Below, piece after piece: positions 17,425-25,764 of a stretch of 64,000 bases of DNA. Position 1 is the first letter of the stretch; every line of letters begins with the position of its first letter. The position numbers were made by a program, and so were the translations under genes. The notes beneath the pieces were generated by a model that saw only the letters and a program-made list of their open reading frames with translations, ran no database searches and was not told where the DNA came from. The DNA is from CAXMRP01 sp965216515 (GTDB lineage Bacteria; Pseudomonadota; Alphaproteobacteria; Rhizobiales; Afifellaceae): contig OZ244173.1 in assembly GCA_965216515.1 (NCBI GenBank), forward strand, positions 1,116,001 to 1,180,000, written 5' to 3'.

Positions 17425-18717
17425 TCATTTGGCTGCAAATTCCGGCCCTTGTTCCCCTTGCCCGCCCGATGGCCGCCGGCGGACCTTGCGCTCCGGCCGT
17501 CGTCGGTCCGCCCGGCGGGCCAAAACGACGGCAAGGCCGGCGCTCAGCGCGCGCCGAACAACAGATCGGCCAGCGGCGTTGGAAACCGGTGCCGTTGCCG
17601 CACGGAGGACACTTTGCGCGAACCGGTCCGGCCCCCAGCCGGCGATAATCGCCCGGCTTGCAGCACCCATCCGGTCCGCCGTCTGCGGTGTTGCGGCAAT
17701 CTGTGCCATGGCACGGGCAATCGCTTCCGGATCGCCCGGCTCGAACAGATAACCGTTCTCACCATCCTGCACGAGTTCCGACGCTGCGCCCACGGCTGTG
17801 GAGCAAAGCACCGGCAAACCGCTCGCCATCGCCTCGTTGACAACCAGCCCCCAGGGCTCAAACCCGCTTGCCAGCACAAAAGCCTTCGCCAGGGCAAAAA
17901 GGGCGGGCAATTCATCATATTGGCGAAATCCGGCGAGAACGACCGCATCACCCAGACCCAGCTTGGCGATCGTGTCTTCAATATCCGGGCGTTGCGGACC
18001 GTCACCGGCGATGACCAGATCAAAGGCCTGCGCCGGTTTCGCCCCGTGCCGGTATATGGCGAAACCTTCCAGAAGCCCGATCATGTTCTTTTGCGGCACC
18101 ATCCGCCCGACCGTGAGCAGATAACGCGCCGGCAGTTTCAATGCCGCCCGCTGTCGGGCCGCGTCCCGCCGCACCCGTTTGCCATGTTCGGCAAAATAGG
18201 CGTTGTCGACCACGTCATAGCCAAGGCCGATTTGCTGCACGGGCATGCCGAGCCCGGCAAGATAGGCCGCGTGAGCCCGGCCGCCAACCACCGCGGTGTC
18301 AAAACCGGCGACCAGCAACCGGCGCGCCAGGCGCCGATGGATACCGGCCCGTGTATCCCGGAAATTCTCCGACAGAAGAATAGCCCGCCGCCGCCGCCTC
18401 AGGCACCATGCCAATCCGGCGAGGGAGTAGGCATCCACCCAGCCCGGGATCGCCACGGCCGCCGGATCGATGCCGTCGAGGGTGGCCGATAGCGCCCGGG
18501 CAATGGATCGGCTGGCGATGTCCTGTACATTTGCGTCGGGGAACAGAACATCGGTGGTGTATCGGCGGGCGCTGGCAACGCGATCCCACCGATACACCCT
18601 GGTATGGCCGGCAAGTTCCACTGCCCGCACGTCGCAGATTTCACCCAGCGCCGCGATGCGCGCATCGTGATATGGCCCGATGCGATGGACAAGGTATGCA
18701 ATTCCGGTCCCGCTCAT
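17425..18717 (-). CDS. Glycosyltransferase family 4
   Basis: Product of 430 residues. The start MSGTGIAYLVHRIGPYH at 18717 overlaps the sulfotransferase stop (ATGA). The donor domain begins LLTVGRMVPQKNMIGLLEGF, then LVIAGDGPQRPDIE, VVLAGFRQYDELPALFA and the EX7E motif FEPWGLVVNEAMASGLPVL. The C-terminus carries a long Arg-rich basic tail (RRADRRRPERKVRRR), which may help hold it to the membrane. Like its neighbours it should add one sugar to the lipid-linked repeat. Donor and linkage cannot be told from sequence. Confidence 0.88.
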   Translation of the reverse strand: MSGTGIAYLVHRIGPYHDARIAALGEICDVRAVELAGHTRVYRWDRVASARRYTTDVLFPDANVQDIASRSIARALSATLDGIDPAAVAIPGWVDAYSLAGLAWCLRRRRRAILLSENFRDTRAGIHRRLARRLLVAGFDTAVVGGRAHAAYLAGLGMPVQQIGLGYDVVDNAYFAEHGKRVRRDAARQRAALKLPARYLLTVGRMVPQKNMIGLLEGFAIYRHGAKPAQAFDLVIAGDGPQRPDIEDTIAKLGLGDAVVLAGFRQYDELPALFALAKAFVLASGFEPWGLVVNEAMASGLPVLCSTAVGAASELVQDGENGYLFEPGDPEAIARAMAQIAATPQTADRMGAASRAIIAGWGPDRFAQSVLRAATAPVSNAAGRSVVRRALSAGLAVVLARRADRRRPERKVRRRPSGGQGEQGPEFAAK

Positions 18718-19691
18718 CGGATCGCCGATGCCCGCTCCAATTCCGGGCCGCTGTCCGGTTCCGCTTCGGCAACGTGCCGATCCGTATAGCCAAGTTTCTG
18801 CAGGAGATCGCGGAACCGGCAGGCGACATTCGGTGCCAGCCGGTCGTATTCGAAGGGTTCGCCGGATGGCGGTCGCGGTGTCACCATCGCGCACAGCGAA
18901 GGCGCGTCCTCTGCAGGCAGGCCACACCAATCCAGAAGCCGGGACATCTGGCCAGAACAATCCGCCAGCAGCGCCTCGTAGCGGATCGTCCGGACGGACT
19001 GCGGAAACCGGGATTCGTAGTCCAGCCCCGCCTCAACCGACAGGATCCATTCCAGTGCCGCCGCTGTCCGGTCACCATCGACCTCGCGATCGCCACGGAC
19101 CCGTGACGCCCCGCCGGTCGGCCACTGCGCCAGATCGAACACCAACTGCTTTTTCAGTTCCCTGTTTCCCCACCACTGATTGCGCGCGCGCGAAGGCGCG
19201 ATCCGGTACTGGTTCGCCGCCGCGATCGCGGCAATGCTGCGCACCACGTCCCGCCCATCCCGGATTATGTGAACAAAGCGGCAATGCGGAAAGAGCGCCC
19301 GCAGCCAGTTCAGCCGGAACACGTTGGACGGCGACTTCTCCACGATCGTTGTCGCATCGGACGCTATGGCCGAAAGCGGCGCGTTGATCAGTCGTGCCCG
19401 CCGCCGGCAACGCGCCGTGACATCACCGGCGTCCAGCCAAAGCCTCGCGCCGGTCCCGTCATAAAGGCCGATGTCGTCGGTGCGGGTATCCATGGCGGTC
19501 CAGCGATCGCGCGGTTCGTTGAAATAGTGAACTCCCGGATGGCGGGAAAACAACCGGCCAAGCAGCGTGGTGCCGCTTCGACCGCATCCGACGACAAACA
19601 CGACATCGCGTTCCCGTCCGGAAACCCTGGACTGGGCAATCGCCGACAACCGCTTTGCCTCCCACAGGCCGCGTCGCAAAATCGGCTTCAT
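18714..19691 (-). CDS. PAPS-dependent sulfotransferase
   Basis: Product of 325 residues. The 5'-phosphosulfate loop is VVGCGRSGTTLLGRLFSRHP near residue 33, followed by FNEPRDRW; the 3'-phosphate binding motif is FVHIIRDGRDVVRSI near residue 140. These two motifs and their spacing identify a carbohydrate/protein sulfotransferase using PAPS. In an exopolysaccharide locus it most likely sulfates a sugar hydroxyl, giving an anionic polymer of the kind often found in marine bacteria. The ATG at 19691 overlaps the polymerase stop by four bases, and its own stop overlaps the next glycosyltransferase start. No PAPS synthesis genes are in the window. Confidence 0.87.
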   Translation of the reverse strand: MKPILRRGLWEAKRLSAIAQSRVSGRERDVVFVVGCGRSGTTLLGRLFSRHPGVHYFNEPRDRWTAMDTRTDDIGLYDGTGARLWLDAGDVTARCRRRARLINAPLSAIASDATTIVEKSPSNVFRLNWLRALFPHCRFVHIIRDGRDVVRSIAAIAAANQYRIAPSRARNQWWGNRELKKQLVFDLAQWPTGGASRVRGDREVDGDRTAAALEWILSVEAGLDYESRFPQSVRTIRYEALLADCSGQMSRLLDWCGLPAEDAPSLCAMVTPRPPSGEPFEYDRLAPNVACRFRDLLQKLGYTDRHVAEAEPDSGPELERASAIR

Positions 19692-20983
19692 GCGTGTTGA
19701 ACCACGGTCGGACCGGCGGCCGGAGCCGCCACGCGGTAGCGGATGAACCGGCGCTTGTCGGAAACCATCAGGATCGGAACCAGATAGAACAATCCGTAAA
19801 GCGGAAGGAACGAGAAAAACCACCCGATATTGTGGGTGATGCCGTGCAGCCCGGGGGTCACAACCAAGATGTAAAGCACGGCAAACGCATCGTCGCCGGC
19901 GCTGGCGCGATGCCAGATATGGGTCAATATGCGGGCCATGGCGAAGAACAGCAGGCAACCGAAATAACCGAATGCGCCGAAGGAATCGGCAAATCCGGTG
20001 AATGTGGATCCCACCGGCGTCCGGTAGCCGAATTCGGTGAGAAGATCGAAACTGTGGGTGAACTTCAGCGCCTCTTTCAGGTCGTGGCCGACAATTTGTC
20101 CGGGTACATACAGATCGATGAACCGGTTCCAGATCGACGCACCGAAATCGATCGAAAACGACCGGTGAACGAGATCGATGAAATAAAGGGCGTTCTTGAG
20201 TTCGACGGAATTGCCTTCGGCGATCGTCCGGATTCCGGCCAGAAAATCGATCTGCTTGATCGCGCTCAACGAGACACCCTGATCGAAGACAATCTGCCGA
20301 TATTCGCCGACGCTGTAGAACAGCAGGCTACCGACCGCCGCCAGCAGGATCATCACCGGAACCGGCATGGACAGGCGCCGCACATGCCAGACGGCAATGC
20401 TCAGCGCCAGTACGAACTCCACAGTCGGACCGCGGCGGCCCAGCCAGACAATCAGATAGATGTAGACAAGCCCGGTGGCCAGCGCGATTGCCGCCGCTGC
20501 CATCGATCGTGTGCGCAGCCAACACAACACGCCGAGCGCGAATCCGATATCCACCAGTTGCGAGAAAAACTGCATGATCGTGACCGGTCCCGTCCAGCGG
20601 GCATTGAGGTCCAGTCCGTGGGTGGCGACATAGGAACGCACCATGGCAAATGCCACGAGCCCGATCCCGCCCACGACGCCGGCGACGAGAAGGTCCGACC
20701 GTTCCCCAAGCCGGCGCAAGACCGGCCTCACGCGCCTGATGGGCAGAACGCCGCCGGCAATGATCGCCAGGCTGCACAGGCAGGCATAAATGAGCAGCCG
20801 ATCGACCGCACCGGGCGGCAGGCCGCTATCCCGCAACAAACCCAGCAATTGCGGCGCCGCCCAGCCGATCAGCACCAGGGCGGCAAGGAAATGAAACTGG
20901 AACACCCCGTCCCGGCGCCGACAGGCAAAGACAATCGAAAACCCGTTGATGATGAGGAAAAGCCAGAAGTAGACGACGCTCAA
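19688..20983 (-). CDS. Wzy-like polysaccharide polymerase (integral membrane)
   Basis: Product of 431 residues with about ten or eleven hydrophobic segments, starting VVYFWLFLIINGFSIVF and ending LYGLFYLVPILMV with a short polar tail. A large soluble loop between late helices (RFIDLYVPGQIVGHDLKEAL to FGYRTPVGSTFTG) is the usual place for the periplasmic active-site loop of Wzy proteins, and ends with FTGFADSFGAFGYFG. Sequence conservation in this family is low, so the call rests on topology and its place beside wzx. I chose TTG at 20983 because it overlaps the preceding stop (TTGA) and starts the first helix. The open frame upstream is out-of-frame glycosyltransferase sequence. Confidence 0.78.
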   Translation of the reverse strand: MSVVYFWLFLIINGFSIVFACRRRDGVFQFHFLAALVLIGWAAPQLLGLLRDSGLPPGAVDRLLIYACLCSLAIIAGGVLPIRRVRPVLRRLGERSDLLVAGVVGGIGLVAFAMVRSYVATHGLDLNARWTGPVTIMQFFSQLVDIGFALGVLCWLRTRSMAAAAIALATGLVYIYLIVWLGRRGPTVEFVLALSIAVWHVRRLSMPVPVMILLAAVGSLLFYSVGEYRQIVFDQGVSLSAIKQIDFLAGIRTIAEGNSVELKNALYFIDLVHRSFSIDFGASIWNRFIDLYVPGQIVGHDLKEALKFTHSFDLLTEFGYRTPVGSTFTGFADSFGAFGYFGCLLFFAMARILTHIWHRASAGDDAFAVLYILVVTPGLHGITHNIGWFFSFLPLYGLFYLVPILMVSDKRRFIRYRVAAPAAGPTVVQHA

Positions 20984-22251
20984 TGGACGGTCTCCCCGCT
21001 TGCCGCAATTCGGTCCACCGGCTTTTCGCCGGCAGCGGCCGCCAGAAGCGCTTCGCCATACCGGGATTCGGTGAACAACCGGCCTTGTTTGGCCGCCTGT
21101 GCCGCCATGCGCTTCAGGAGATCGCGATCGTCGGCAAGTTCGGCCAGATATGCCTCCATGGCGTCCGTATCGCCGGCCGCCGCGACAAAACCGGTCACAC
21201 CGGTTTTCACGACCGCCCCGGCGTTGGGCGTGCACACCACCGGCACGCCGGCGGCAAGCGCCTCGTATGTCACCATGGCCGAGCCTTCGCATACGGAAGG
21301 CAGAAACAGAACGTCGGCCCAGCGGAAGTGACCTTCCATGGCTGCATGGGGCACGGCGCCTGTAAGCGTAACCCTGTCGGCGAGGTCGGCAATCGGCGCC
21401 CCCGTCACGGCAATCGGCCCGACCATGCGGATTTCGATCCGGGTGCCCAAACGGCGGGCGATCTCCAGAACATAGGGGGCGCCCTTACGCAGATTGACTG
21501 CCCCGGCAAACAGCACTTTCAGGGGTTCATCACGTCTGCCGGCGGAATCCGTTTTGCGGGCGGCGTCGGCGCACGCCGGCGGCGCGGCGATCCCGCTCGG
21601 CACCACGATGCAGCGTTCCACCGGTCCACCGAGATCGGCGATCGATTGCCGAACGAATTCCGAGCCGCACACGATCACCGATGCCAGCGCCCATTCCCGG
21701 CTTTCGCGTTCGGCGATCGCATTGGCGGCGGCACAATCGAACGGCGCATCGGCCCAGGCGGGAAATTTCTGCCGCTCCCTTTCCAGAAGTTCGATCTCGG
21801 TCCGCTTCGGCGCGATGGTCTGATCGAGAATTTTCCGGATACTGGAGCTGGAATACGCTGCAAACAGACCTTCCGCGGCGTTGTTGTAGGCGTAGATCGC
21901 ATTGGCATTGTCACACCCGCCGCCCCGCAGCACATGGCGCGGAAATGCCTCCGCCGCCCAGTTGTAGGCATGAAGCTGTTCGCTTTGTGTCCGACTGCGA
22001 TACAGGCGGTACCAGTATTGCAGGCCGAACAGGTTGTGCGCCCGCACCTTGCCGGCCGGAATGCCCGCAGCGGACCGACCGCCGGCGCGTTTTCGAAGGC
22101 CTGCCGGCAGCACTGGCAGCCGGGCGATCGCGTGACGGTCCGACATCCAGAAATCGGTATGAAACAGCTCCAGGCAACCGCTTTCATGGAAATGCCGCAG
22201 TTCGGCGAAATGCCGCCGCCGGCCGATCTGGGCAAGTGCGATCCGCGTCAT
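20980..22251 (-). CDS. Glycosyltransferase family 4
   Basis: Product of 423 residues. The donor domain is clear: LKVLFAGAVNLRKGAPYVLE, MVGPIAVTG, VTLTGAVPHAAMEGHFRWAD, and CEGSAMVTYE as EX7E with EALAAGVPVVCTPNAGAV. The N-terminal domain is unusual, with FHESGCLELFHTDFW and a long helical insert (ILDQTIAPKRTEIELLERER), a pattern seen in a subgroup of capsule GT4 enzymes. The ATG at 22251 overlaps the wzx stop by a single base (TGATG), indicating coupled translation. It precedes the Wzy-like polymerase. Confidence 0.87.
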   Translation of the reverse strand: MTRIALAQIGRRRHFAELRHFHESGCLELFHTDFWMSDRHAIARLPVLPAGLRKRAGGRSAAGIPAGKVRAHNLFGLQYWYRLYRSRTQSEQLHAYNWAAEAFPRHVLRGGGCDNANAIYAYNNAAEGLFAAYSSSSIRKILDQTIAPKRTEIELLERERQKFPAWADAPFDCAAANAIAERESREWALASVIVCGSEFVRQSIADLGGPVERCIVVPSGIAAPPACADAARKTDSAGRRDEPLKVLFAGAVNLRKGAPYVLEIARRLGTRIEIRMVGPIAVTGAPIADLADRVTLTGAVPHAAMEGHFRWADVLFLPSVCEGSAMVTYEALAAGVPVVCTPNAGAVVKTGVTGFVAAAGDTDAMEAYLAELADDRDLLKRMAAQAAKQGRLFTESRYGEALLAAAAGEKPVDRIAASGETVH

Positions 22252-23603
22252 CAGGTGGCACCGCGACGGCCGACGGTTTCTCCGAGGCCGGTCCGTACAA
22301 GCGCGACATATTCGCGAATTGCATCCGGCCTCAGCGTCAGCCAGTCGCCAAAGGAAATGGCCAGGCCCGCAGGGCGCAGAAACGCCACGCATACCGCCAG
22401 CGCCGCCAGATTGCCCGCCGCGACGGCCCAGACCACCGCCCATGGCAATCCCGCTGCCGCCGCGCCGGCAAATGTGACGACGAAACAGGCGAGATAGACT
22501 GCATCGCAGATCATGGCGAACCGAGCCCTGCCGATTCCCAGATAGACCTGCACGAACATCTGACGCAAAGCCCTTGGCGAAACCGCCACCACCATCGCGC
22601 AGGCAAGTCCGATCATCGGCTCAAACTGCCGGCCAAACAACAACGGGACCGCAAACGGAATGATCGCGATCACCGCCACGGCGCCGCCGCACAGGGTCAG
22701 AAAGGTCAACCGCAACATCCGCGCAACGCCGGCATCGCGCTCGCCAACCGCAATTCCGGTGATCGCCGGCATGGCGATAACCTGGAGAATGCTTTGGATC
22801 AGGCCGGGCACGATCATCGCGATCGCCAGTGCAACGACATAGTAGCCGATCTCCCGCGCGCCCAGGAGCATGACCACCAGCATCCGGTCGACTTGTCCGG
22901 CCGCGACAACCAGGACGGTATGCCCATGAATCGCCGCGGCATTTCGCAGCAGCTTGCGATCGAACAGGGGCGCCGCGCGGACGAACAGCCAGCGCGCCGC
23001 GACTTTCAGCCGGTAGGCCAGCGCCAGTGTGATACCGATGACGTGGCACCAGATGATCGCGTCGATCGACCGGTAACCGGAGAAGAACAGGCCGGCCAGA
23101 AGCCCCGCATAGGTTACCGGCAACAATAGTCGCTCGATCGTCATGTAGACGAAGTTTCGCCGCGAACGTTCGTAGCCGTTGATGACGATGGACAAAACCT
23201 GGCTGAGCACGATCGCGACAAGATAAAGCCGCGCCCTTGCGATATCCTGCGACCCCAGATCGGTGATCACAGGCAAAGCAAAGAAGCCGGCGACAATCGC
23301 GACCAGACTGAGAACAACGGCAACCATCACAGCGAACTGGGCCACCGCCAGCCTGTGTTCGCGGGCCTCGTCCGTGGTCGAATTGCGCAACCGGTAAACC
23401 ACGGCGTCGCCCAGGCTGAGCGTGAAGAATACGGCAATGATCTCCGGCCAGAACAGAATCTGGGCGAGCAGCCCCCGCCCGTCCGGTCCCAACATGCGCG
23501 CCAACAGCGCACTCGCCAGGATACCGACGGCCATCAACACGATGCTCGTCGATCCGGAAAGCAAAGCGCCCGACTTGATTGTCGTCGATCGTCCGTTCAG
23601 CAA
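22251..23603 (-). CDS. Wzx-like polysaccharide flippase (MOP superfamily)
   Basis: Product of 450 residues with about twelve hydrophobic helices. The N-terminal IVLMAVGILASALLARMLGP DGRG segment and the FWPEIIAVFFTLSLGDAVVY region are typical of the polysaccharide transporter branch of the MOP superfamily; PLLFGRQFEPMIGL in the second half is the matching repeat motif. It flips undecaprenyl-linked repeats to the periplasm for polymerisation. It is the only flippase in the locus and the first gene of a tightly overlapping minus-strand operon (wzx, GT4, wzy, sulfotransferase, GT4, GT4). The start is TTG at 23603, with GGAA six to ten bases upstream. Confidence 0.85.
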   Translation of the reverse strand: MLNGRSTTIKSGALLSGSTSIVLMAVGILASALLARMLGPDGRGLLAQILFWPEIIAVFFTLSLGDAVVYRLRNSTTDEAREHRLAVAQFAVMVAVVLSLVAIVAGFFALPVITDLGSQDIARARLYLVAIVLSQVLSIVINGYERSRRNFVYMTIERLLLPVTYAGLLAGLFFSGYRSIDAIIWCHVIGITLALAYRLKVAARWLFVRAAPLFDRKLLRNAAAIHGHTVLVVAAGQVDRMLVVMLLGAREIGYYVVALAIAMIVPGLIQSILQVIAMPAITGIAVGERDAGVARMLRLTFLTLCGGAVAVIAIIPFAVPLLFGRQFEPMIGLACAMVVAVSPRALRQMFVQVYLGIGRARFAMICDAVYLACFVVTFAGAAAAGLPWAVVWAVAAGNLAALAVCVAFLRPAGLAISFGDWLTLRPDAIREYVALVRTGLGETVGRRGAT

Positions 23604-23751
23604 ATCTGTTCCACAACCGGCCGGTTCAAGGGTGCAATCGCCGATCCGCAGATGCTATCTTTCCTAGCGCAAGCCTATTCCTGCCGCCACGACCGGGCAC
23701 ACGGTCGGTATCCGCAACGAACAAACCCACCCTGAGCCCATTCAAAACACC

Positions 23752-24462
23752 ATGTCCCAATCCATATCCGGAATTTGGCCCGAAAGGATCGAGAACCACA
23801 CCTATTTGGCGTCCGGGCTCTCGCCTGATGCGCTGGTCTTCGACCTCGGATTGAATGAGGGGAATTTCGCCAGTGAAATCATCCGCAGGCACGGTTGCCG
23901 GGTGATCGGGTGCGAACCGGTTTCCATGCTCTATGACGCACTGCCCCGGCACGCGCGACTGACCGCCCTTCGCGCCGCTGCCGGCGGCGAGGATGGCAGC
24001 GCCGAGATCCGGATCTATGCCGATCATTGCGCCAGTCTGAACCCTGTCGACGGCGGTGTGGCGACGGGCACCGAAACAGTTCCGGTTCTTTCGCTGCATT
24101 CGCTGCTGGAAAAAGCCGGCGGCCGGCCGGTCGCCTTGATGAAAGTCGACATCGAAGGCGCGGAATGCCCGCTCATCGAAAAGGCCAGCGAAGAGGACCT
24201 CCTGCGCATCGACCAGTACACCATTGAATTCCATGATTTCATGATGCCGCAATTGCGCGTCCAGACCGACCGGATCATCAACCGAATGCGAGATCTCCGA
24301 TACCGATTCATCGATTTCTCGCGCGTCCGCGGCGATGTGCTGTTCATCAGGGAAGATCTGATCGGCGCGCCGGCCTTCGCCATGCTGGCCGGGCCCTACA
24401 AATACGCCATCGGCGCGCGCCGCCTCATGGCCCGGCTCGCCGCCCGGCCGGCGCCACGTTAG
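23752..24462 (+). CDS. FkbM-family SAM-dependent methyltransferase
   Basis: Product of 236 residues. SAM motif I is VFDLGLNEGNFASEIIRRHG, then GCEPVSMLYDAL, and LMKVDIEGAECPLIEKA is the FkbM signature. It ends with IEFHDFMMPQ and a basic C-terminus. It has little similarity to the other FkbM protein of the locus beyond these motifs, so it probably methylates a different position or sugar. It is one of only two plus-strand genes inside the locus: divergent from wzx (148-base gap) and convergent with the sugar transferase gene (10 bases). Confidence 0.87.
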   Translation: MSQSISGIWPERIENHTYLASGLSPDALVFDLGLNEGNFASEIIRRHGCRVIGCEPVSMLYDALPRHARLTALRAAAGGEDGSAEIRIYADHCASLNPVDGGVATGTETVPVLSLHSLLEKAGGRPVALMKVDIEGAECPLIEKASEEDLLRIDQYTIEFHDFMMPQLRVQTDRIINRMRDLRYRFIDFSRVRGDVLFIREDLIGAPAFAMLAGPYKYAIGARRLMARLAARPAPR

Positions 24463-24472
24463 ATTCGCTGGC

Positions 24473-25672
24473 CTATCGCGCACCAAAACCGCTCAGGACT
24501 GTCTTGACGGTGAGCGCGGCGATCAGCAGATCGAGCCACGGCGAGAAATATTTGATGTAGTAGAAATCGTAGTGCAGCTTCTCCGTGGCCTCCGCGACCT
24601 GCGCCGCATAACCTTGGCGCACCTGTGCCCAGCCGGTAATTCCGGGCCGCACGATATGGCGATAGCTGTAGAACGGGATTTCCGCCTCGTACCAATCCGA
24701 AAGTTCCACCGCTTCCGGACGCGGCCCGATCCAGCTCATTTCGCCGCGCAGGATATTGTAGATCTGCGGCAGTTCGTCGAGGCGGTATTTGCGCAGGACA
24801 CGGCCAATCCGGGTGATCCGATTGTCGTCACCACCGGTAAAATGCCGCCCCGCCTGCCCGGTTCGCATGGTTCGGAACTTGACGATCGTGAAGCGTCGGC
24901 CGCGGAAACCCATCCGGGTCTGGCGGAAGAACACCGGACCGGGACTGTCGAGCCGCACCAGCACAGCGACCACGAGACAGACCGGCACCACGAACGGCAG
25001 AACGACAACCAGGCCGGCCAGGTCGAACGCCCGCTTGACCCGGGCGTAAACGGACGACGGCAGCAGCGATCCGAAGCTGTTTTCCGACAGATGCTCAATC
25101 TGCACCCGGCCGGTCAGGAACTCCGTCACCTGCTTGGTGTGATAGACCGGAACGCCCTTTAAAACACACCCGGCAAGAAAGCCTTCCCAGGTTGGCGGCA
25201 TGTCGGCCCGAAGGTCGGCGACCACCGCGACCGACCGTTCCGGCAGCGCGCCGGGATTGGCAACCGGAAGCCAGTCGATCCGGCCGATCCGCTTCAGCGC
25301 CTCCGTGTCGCCGAACGGCAGCACAGCCATCGATGGCCGTCGAACCCGTGCCTCGGCCATGAACACGAGCAAGAACCAGCCCAGTGCCAGCGCGAAACTG
25401 ACCATCATGTGAAACCGCGAATAGTCGATCCGCGCGAAGAAGAACACGGCGATCATGGCCAGATATGTCATGCCCAGCACCGGCATGATCAGGGCGATCG
25501 ACTGCACGCCCGGAAATATCCCCAGCCGCCGGATGACGATGTAGCCGAAAAGCACCGCACCGGTGGTTGCCCAGATGGAGTTTTGCAGGCTGGTCGATGC
25601 CACGACACCAGACACCGCCGGCCAGCGGATCACGATGGGCAGCAGCACCGCCACCAGCAACGCGCCGCCCAA
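24473..25672 (-). CDS. Polyprenyl glycosylphosphotransferase (priming enzyme, WcaJ/ExoY type)
   Basis: At least 399 residues. Several N-terminal helices, a variable soluble region, then the C-terminal catalytic domain: KRAFDLAGLVVVLPFVVPV membrane element, PVFFRQTRMGFRGRRFTIVK, KFRTMRTG, KYRLDELPQIYNILRGEMSW, IGPRPE and PGITGWAQVRQGY. It transfers a sugar phosphate from UDP-hexose to undecaprenyl phosphate, starting the repeat unit. The start is uncertain. TTG at 25672 is the first usable start codon but falls in the first helix; the open frame continues upstream with plausible protein (IANRATLAIRSGDRRW) to the ligase gene without any ATG, GTG or TTG. An ATT at 25753 would give a complete N-terminus. 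Confidence 0.9.
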   Translation of the reverse strand: MGGALLVAVLLPIVIRWPAVSGVVASTSLQNSIWATTGAVLFGYIVIRRLGIFPGVQSIALIMPVLGMTYLAMIAVFFFARIDYSRFHMMVSFALALGWFLLVFMAEARVRRPSMAVLPFGDTEALKRIGRIDWLPVANPGALPERSVAVVADLRADMPPTWEGFLAGCVLKGVPVYHTKQVTEFLTGRVQIEHLSENSFGSLLPSSVYARVKRAFDLAGLVVVLPFVVPVCLVVAVLVRLDSPGPVFFRQTRMGFRGRRFTIVKFRTMRTGQAGRHFTGGDDNRITRIGRVLRKYRLDELPQIYNILRGEMSWIGPRPEAVELSDWYEAEIPFYSYRHIVRPGITGWAQVRQGYAAQVAEATEKLHYDFYYIKYFSPWLDLLIAALTVKTVLSGFGAR

Positions 25673-25764
25673 CTGAAAGCGAATGCGCGACAGGACGTCG
25701 GTCAGCCACCTGCGGTCACCCGATCGGATGGCCAGCGTCGCCCGGTTCGCAATATTCTGATCGT

